NCBI GenBank assembly: GCA_028817435.1
Contig: JAPPPQ010000059.1
Coordinates: 1-64,000 of the forward strand
DNA: 64,000 bases
Origin: Deltaproteobacteria bacterium
GTDB taxonomy: Bacteria; Myxococcota_A; UBA9160; UBA6930
Direction: 5' to 3'
Positions 61,759 to 64,000 of the stretch are shown piece by piece. A model generated the notes under the pieces. The model saw nothing but the letters and a program-made list of their open reading frames with translations, was not told the DNA's origin and made no database searches. Position 1 is the first letter of the stretch; every line of letters starts with the position of its first letter. Position numbers and translations under genes: made by a program.

Positions 61759-62886
61759 ATGCGCACCGCATTTTGCGACCGGCTCGGCATTGAGTTTCCG
61801 ATCTTCGCCTTCACCCACTGCCGCGATGTGGTGGCCGCCGTGTGCCGGGCCGGCGGCTTCGGCGTGCTGGGCGCCATTGGCTTTCAGCCGGAGCAGCTCG
61901 AGCGGGAGCTCGCGTGGATAGACGAGCGCGTCGGCGACGCCGGCTACGGCGTGGATTTGGTGATTCCGCAGCGCTACGAGGGAATCGGCGAGGACGACCC
62001 CGCCAAGCTGGAAGAGCAGTTGCGCGCCGCTATTCCGCCGCAGCACCGCGAGTTCGCCGCCAAGCTGCTGGCCGATCACGGCGTGCCCGAGCTGCCCGCG
62101 GACCAAAAGCACCACGAATTGCTCGGCCTGAGCCTGGCCACCGTGGCGCCGCAGCTCGAGGTGGCGCTGCGCCATCCGAAGGTGCGGCTCATCGCCAACG
62201 CGCTGGGCACGCCGCCCCCCGAGGTGGTGCAGCGCGTGCAGCAGAGCGGGCGGCTGATCGGCGCGCTCTGCGGCAAGGTGCACCAGGCGCAGCGCCACCG
62301 CGATGCGGGGCTGGATTTCATCGTCGCCCAGGGCACCGAGGGCGGCGGCCACACCGGCGAAATCGGCTCGCTGGTGCTCTGGCCGCAGATTGTGGATGCG
62401 GTGGCGCCGCTCCCGGTGCTGGCGGCGGGCGGCATTGCCAGCGGCCGGCAAATTGCCGCGGCGCTGGCGGTGGGCGCGCAGGGCGCGTGGACCGGATCCA
62501 TTTGGCTCACCGTCGAAGAGGCCGAATGCCCGCCCGCGCAAATGGAATCCTATCTGGGATCGGGCAGCGAAGGAACGGTGCGCTCGCGCTCTTTCACCGG
62601 CAAGCCCTGCCGCATGCTGCGCAACGATTGGACGGATGCATGGGAGCGCCCCGACACCCCCGCGCCGCTGCCCATGCCGCTGCAGAATATGCTGAGCATG
62701 GATGCGATTTCCCGCACCCAGCGCTACGCCGGCGGCAAGGGCGCGCAGGCCGTCGCCTTCAATCCCGTGGGCCAGGCCGTCGGCATGATGAACGAAATCA
62801 AATCGTCACGAGAGCTGATCTACGAACTGGTCGAGGGCTATCTGGATTCCGTCGAGCGGCTGCAGGGCCTGCAAGCCAGCGCATAG
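61759..62886 (+). CDS. Nitronate monooxygenase / 2-nitropropane dioxygenase family
   Basis: A 375-aa FMN-binding TIM-barrel protein. TAFCDRLGIEFPIFAFTHC opens the barrel, IVAQGTEGGGHTGEIGSL and VLAAGGIASGRQIAAALAVGAQGAW supply flavin-binding loops. True nitronate monooxygenases share these, but many relatives are enoyl-type or unknown flavoenzymes in acyl-CoA catabolic loci. GGGAGG precedes ATG 61759. It follows the phosphotransferase and ends just before the tRNA genes. Substrate unknown. Confidence 0.87.
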   Translation: MRTAFCDRLGIEFPIFAFTHCRDVVAAVCRAGGFGVLGAIGFQPEQLERELAWIDERVGDAGYGVDLVIPQRYEGIGEDDPAKLEEQLRAAIPPQHREFAAKLLADHGVPELPADQKHHELLGLSLATVAPQLEVALRHPKVRLIANALGTPPPEVVQRVQQSGRLIGALCGKVHQAQRHRDAGLDFIVAQGTEGGGHTGEIGSLVLWPQIVDAVAPLPVLAAGGIASGRQIAAALAVGAQGAWTGSIWLTVEEAECPPAQMESYLGSGSEGTVRSRSFTGKPCRMLRNDWTDAWERPDTPAPLPMPLQNMLSMDAISRTQRYAGGKGAQAVAFNPVGQAVGMMNEIKSSRELIYELVEGYLDSVERLQGLQASA

Positions 62887-62890
62887 TTGC

Positions 62891-62986
62891 GGCGCGCCGG
62901 GGTGAGCGAGGGGATTTGAACCCCCGACCTCCAGGGCCACAACCTGGCGCTCTAACCAACTGAGCTACGCCCACCACCGGCGCGCC
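62891..62986. repeat. 10-bp inverted repeat flanking tRNA-His
   Basis: GGCGCGCCGG (62891-62900) and CCGGCGCGCC (62977-62986) are exact reverse complements immediately outside the tRNA. In the precursor they would pair and lengthen the acceptor stem by about ten pairs. Confidence 0.75.
62901..62975 (-). tRNA. tRNA-His (anticodon GTG)
   Basis: On the minus strand the acceptor arms GTGGGCG and CGCTCAC pair with one G-T wobble; the anticodon stem CCAGG/CCTGG holds loop TTGTGGC, giving GTG. The D arm and T arm (GGGGGTTCAAATCCCC) are normal. The extra G at -1 (62975) opposite C73 is the identity feature of tRNA-His. CCA is not encoded, because CCG follows. Confidence 0.95.
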
Positions 62987-62988
62987 GA

Positions 62989-63017
62989 GGCTAACGCGCA
63001 CACTCGCCCCGTGTCAA
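62989..63017 (-). promoter_or_regulatory. Possible promoter of tRNA-His
   Basis: Minus-strand TTGACA at 63012-63017 and a poor -10 (TTAGCC, 62989-62994) with 17 bases between. It lies in the short gap between the divergent tRNA genes. Only the -35 box is convincing. Confidence 0.35.
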
Positions 63018-63034
63018 ACCGCTACCCTCCCCCC

Positions 63035-63111
63035 GCCCCGGTAGCTCAGACGGACAGAGCAGCTGCCTTCTAAGCAGCCGGTCGGGGGTTCGATTCCTCC
63101 CCGGGGCGCCA
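63035..63111 (+). tRNA. tRNA-Arg (anticodon TCT)
   Basis: Acceptor arms GCCCCGG and CCGGGGC pair perfectly; the anticodon stem GCTGC/GCAGC encloses CTTCTAA, giving TCT for AGA codons. The T arm GGGGGTTCGATTCCTCC is standard apart from one mismatch. Discriminator G and encoded CCA (63109-63111). Divergent from tRNA-His. Confidence 0.95.
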
Positions 63112-63166
63112 GCCGGGGCGGCCGCTCAGTGGGGCAGGGGGTGGCTACACTGCGCCGCGGGGAGTT

Positions 63167-64000
63167 ATGCAGCAGGCGATGCACAGCGCGGCGGGCCGCG
63201 GGGCGGAAGCCGCGCAGCGGGTGGGGGGGGCGGGCATTGTGCTGCTCGGCGTGCTGGCGCTGGCGATGCAATTGCCGGTTACCCTGCCGGTGCCCGTGTT
63301 GCGCGGGCTGGTGCAGGAGCGCTTCGCTGTTTCGGAGCTGCTCGCCTCGCTGTTCATGTCGGCGAACATGGTGGGGGCGGTAATTGCTGCGCCGCTGGCG
63401 GGCGCGCTGGCAGATCGCTTCGGGCGCAGGCCGCTGTGCATTGCCGCGGCGCTGCTGGCCGATGCGCTGTTGTTTCTGTCGCTCACGCTGGAGCTTCCCT
63501 ATGCGGCTTTTCTCACGCTGCGCTTCTTCGAGGGCTGCGCGCACATTTCTGCAATCTCGCTGCTGCTCGGGCTGGCGGCAGATGCGCGTCCGGCCGCAGA
63601 GCGCGGTTGGGTAATGGGCGTGGTGGGGGCGGGCATGATGCTCGGTGTGGGCATTGGCGCGCCGCTGGGCGGCTGGCTCGGCGCCGATGGTGTGCTGCGC
63701 CCCCTCTACATTGGCGCGGCGCTGCTGCTGGCCTGCGCCCCCGCGGTGCTGTGGCTGCGCGAAACCGCCGCCCGCCAACACCGCCACCGCCCGGGCCTCG
63801 CCGAGATTGCCGGGCTGCTGCGCCGCCGCCGCCTGCTGCTGTTGCCGCTGCTCTTCGCCTTTGCCGACCGCTTCACCGTCGGCTTTTTCACCACCACCTT
63901 CTCATTTTTTCTGAGCAGCGTGCACGGCTTTGCCGCGCCGCAAATCGGCGTGCTGTTCGGATTCTTCATGCTGCCCTTCGCCATGCTCTCGCTGCCATGC
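63167..64000 (+). CDS. MFS transporter, 3' end outside window
   Basis: The frame is open from ATG 63167 to the window end, giving 278 residues. The protein begins with a 20-residue cytoplasmic tail, then helices such as GIVLLGVLALAMQLPVTL, and the MFS motif A GALADRFGRRPL after the second helix. FFEGCAHISAISLLLGLAAD and WVMGVVGAGMMLGVGIGAPLGG are typical of drug/solute antiporters of the major facilitator superfamily. GGGGAG precedes the start. At least eight helices are visible. Substrate unknown. Confidence 0.88.
   Translation, partial: MQQAMHSAAGRGAEAAQRVGGAGIVLLGVLALAMQLPVTLPVPVLRGLVQERFAVSELLASLFMSANMVGAVIAAPLAGALADRFGRRPLCIAAALLADALLFLSLTLELPYAAFLTLRFFEGCAHISAISLLLGLAADARPAAERGWVMGVVGAGMMLGVGIGAPLGGWLGADGVLRPLYIGAALLLACAPAVLWLRETAARQHRHRPGLAEIAGLLRRRRLLLLPLLFAFADRFTVGFFTTTFSFFLSSVHGFAAPQIGVLFGFFMLPFAMLSLPC

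Overview
ORGANISM. This is a GC-rich, gene-dense chromosomal segment of a heterotrophic bacterium, most probably a proteobacterium. Supporting signs are two TonB-dependent receptors, a TRAP transporter, an RND pump, an intimin-type outer-membrane barrel and a fused indolepyruvate:ferredoxin oxidoreductase. It makes or uses coenzyme F420, because both FO-synthase halves (cofG, cofH) and two LLM-type F420-dependent oxidoreductases are present. CaiB CoA-transferases, acyl-CoA dehydrogenases, crotonases, a P450 and a Rieske oxygenase suggest a specialist in lipid, steroid-like or other organic-acid carbon. I cannot name a genus.

LAYOUT. 1-1.1 kb: 3' part of a divergent dnaA. 1.1-8.5 kb (minus): sulfite reductase, rhodanese protein, DUF4202 protein, cysK, cofG, cofH, joining sulfide and cysteine formation to F420 precursor synthesis. 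8.6-12.8 kb (minus): HMG-CoA-synthase-like/DUF35 protein, thiolase and two crotonases. 12.9-16.8 kb: an AT-rich defence island with a small membrane protein, a TIR protein, a BcgI-like restriction-methylation protein and its specificity subunit. 16.8-24.4 kb: two acyl-CoA dehydrogenases, two LLM oxidoreductases and a 2-oxoacid:ferredoxin oxidoreductase. 24.5-30.9 kb (minus): Rieske oxygenase, CoA ligase, GPH transporter, a tandem-duplicated protein of unknown function and a VOC protein. 31-37.6 kb: an odd SRPBCC/MDR fusion, an RND adaptor and pump, and a dihydrodipicolinate-reductase-like protein. 37.6-43.3 kb (minus): a 13-repeat secreted protein and an inverse-autotransporter barrel, resembling a two-partner system. 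43.4-53.3 kb: a TonB receptor/TRAP/CaiB/GntR operon facing a CaiB/MaoC/CitE operon, with the same palindrome at both control regions. 53.3-63 kb: thioesterase, a TonB receptor interrupted at a 16-G tract, P450, DUF3604 protein, phosphotransferase, nitronate-monooxygenase-like protein and two tRNA genes. The window ends inside an MFS transporter.

HOW THE PARTS WORK TOGETHER. Two regulatory signals tie blocks together. A TetR-type palindrome lies before the HMG-CoA-synthase/thiolase operon and between the divergent acyl-CoA dehydrogenase and LLM genes. A perfect 16-bp GntR-type palindrome overlaps the TonB-receptor promoter and recurs at the start of the CitE gene. The second suggests one regulon for import, CoA activation, hydration and cleavage of a carboxylic acid, chemically like itaconate or mesaconate catabolism. 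The strongest candidates for undescribed biology are the four-gene defence island, the split inverse autotransporter, the TonB/TRAP/CaiB/MaoC/CitE regulon and the apparent phase switch in the second TonB receptor.
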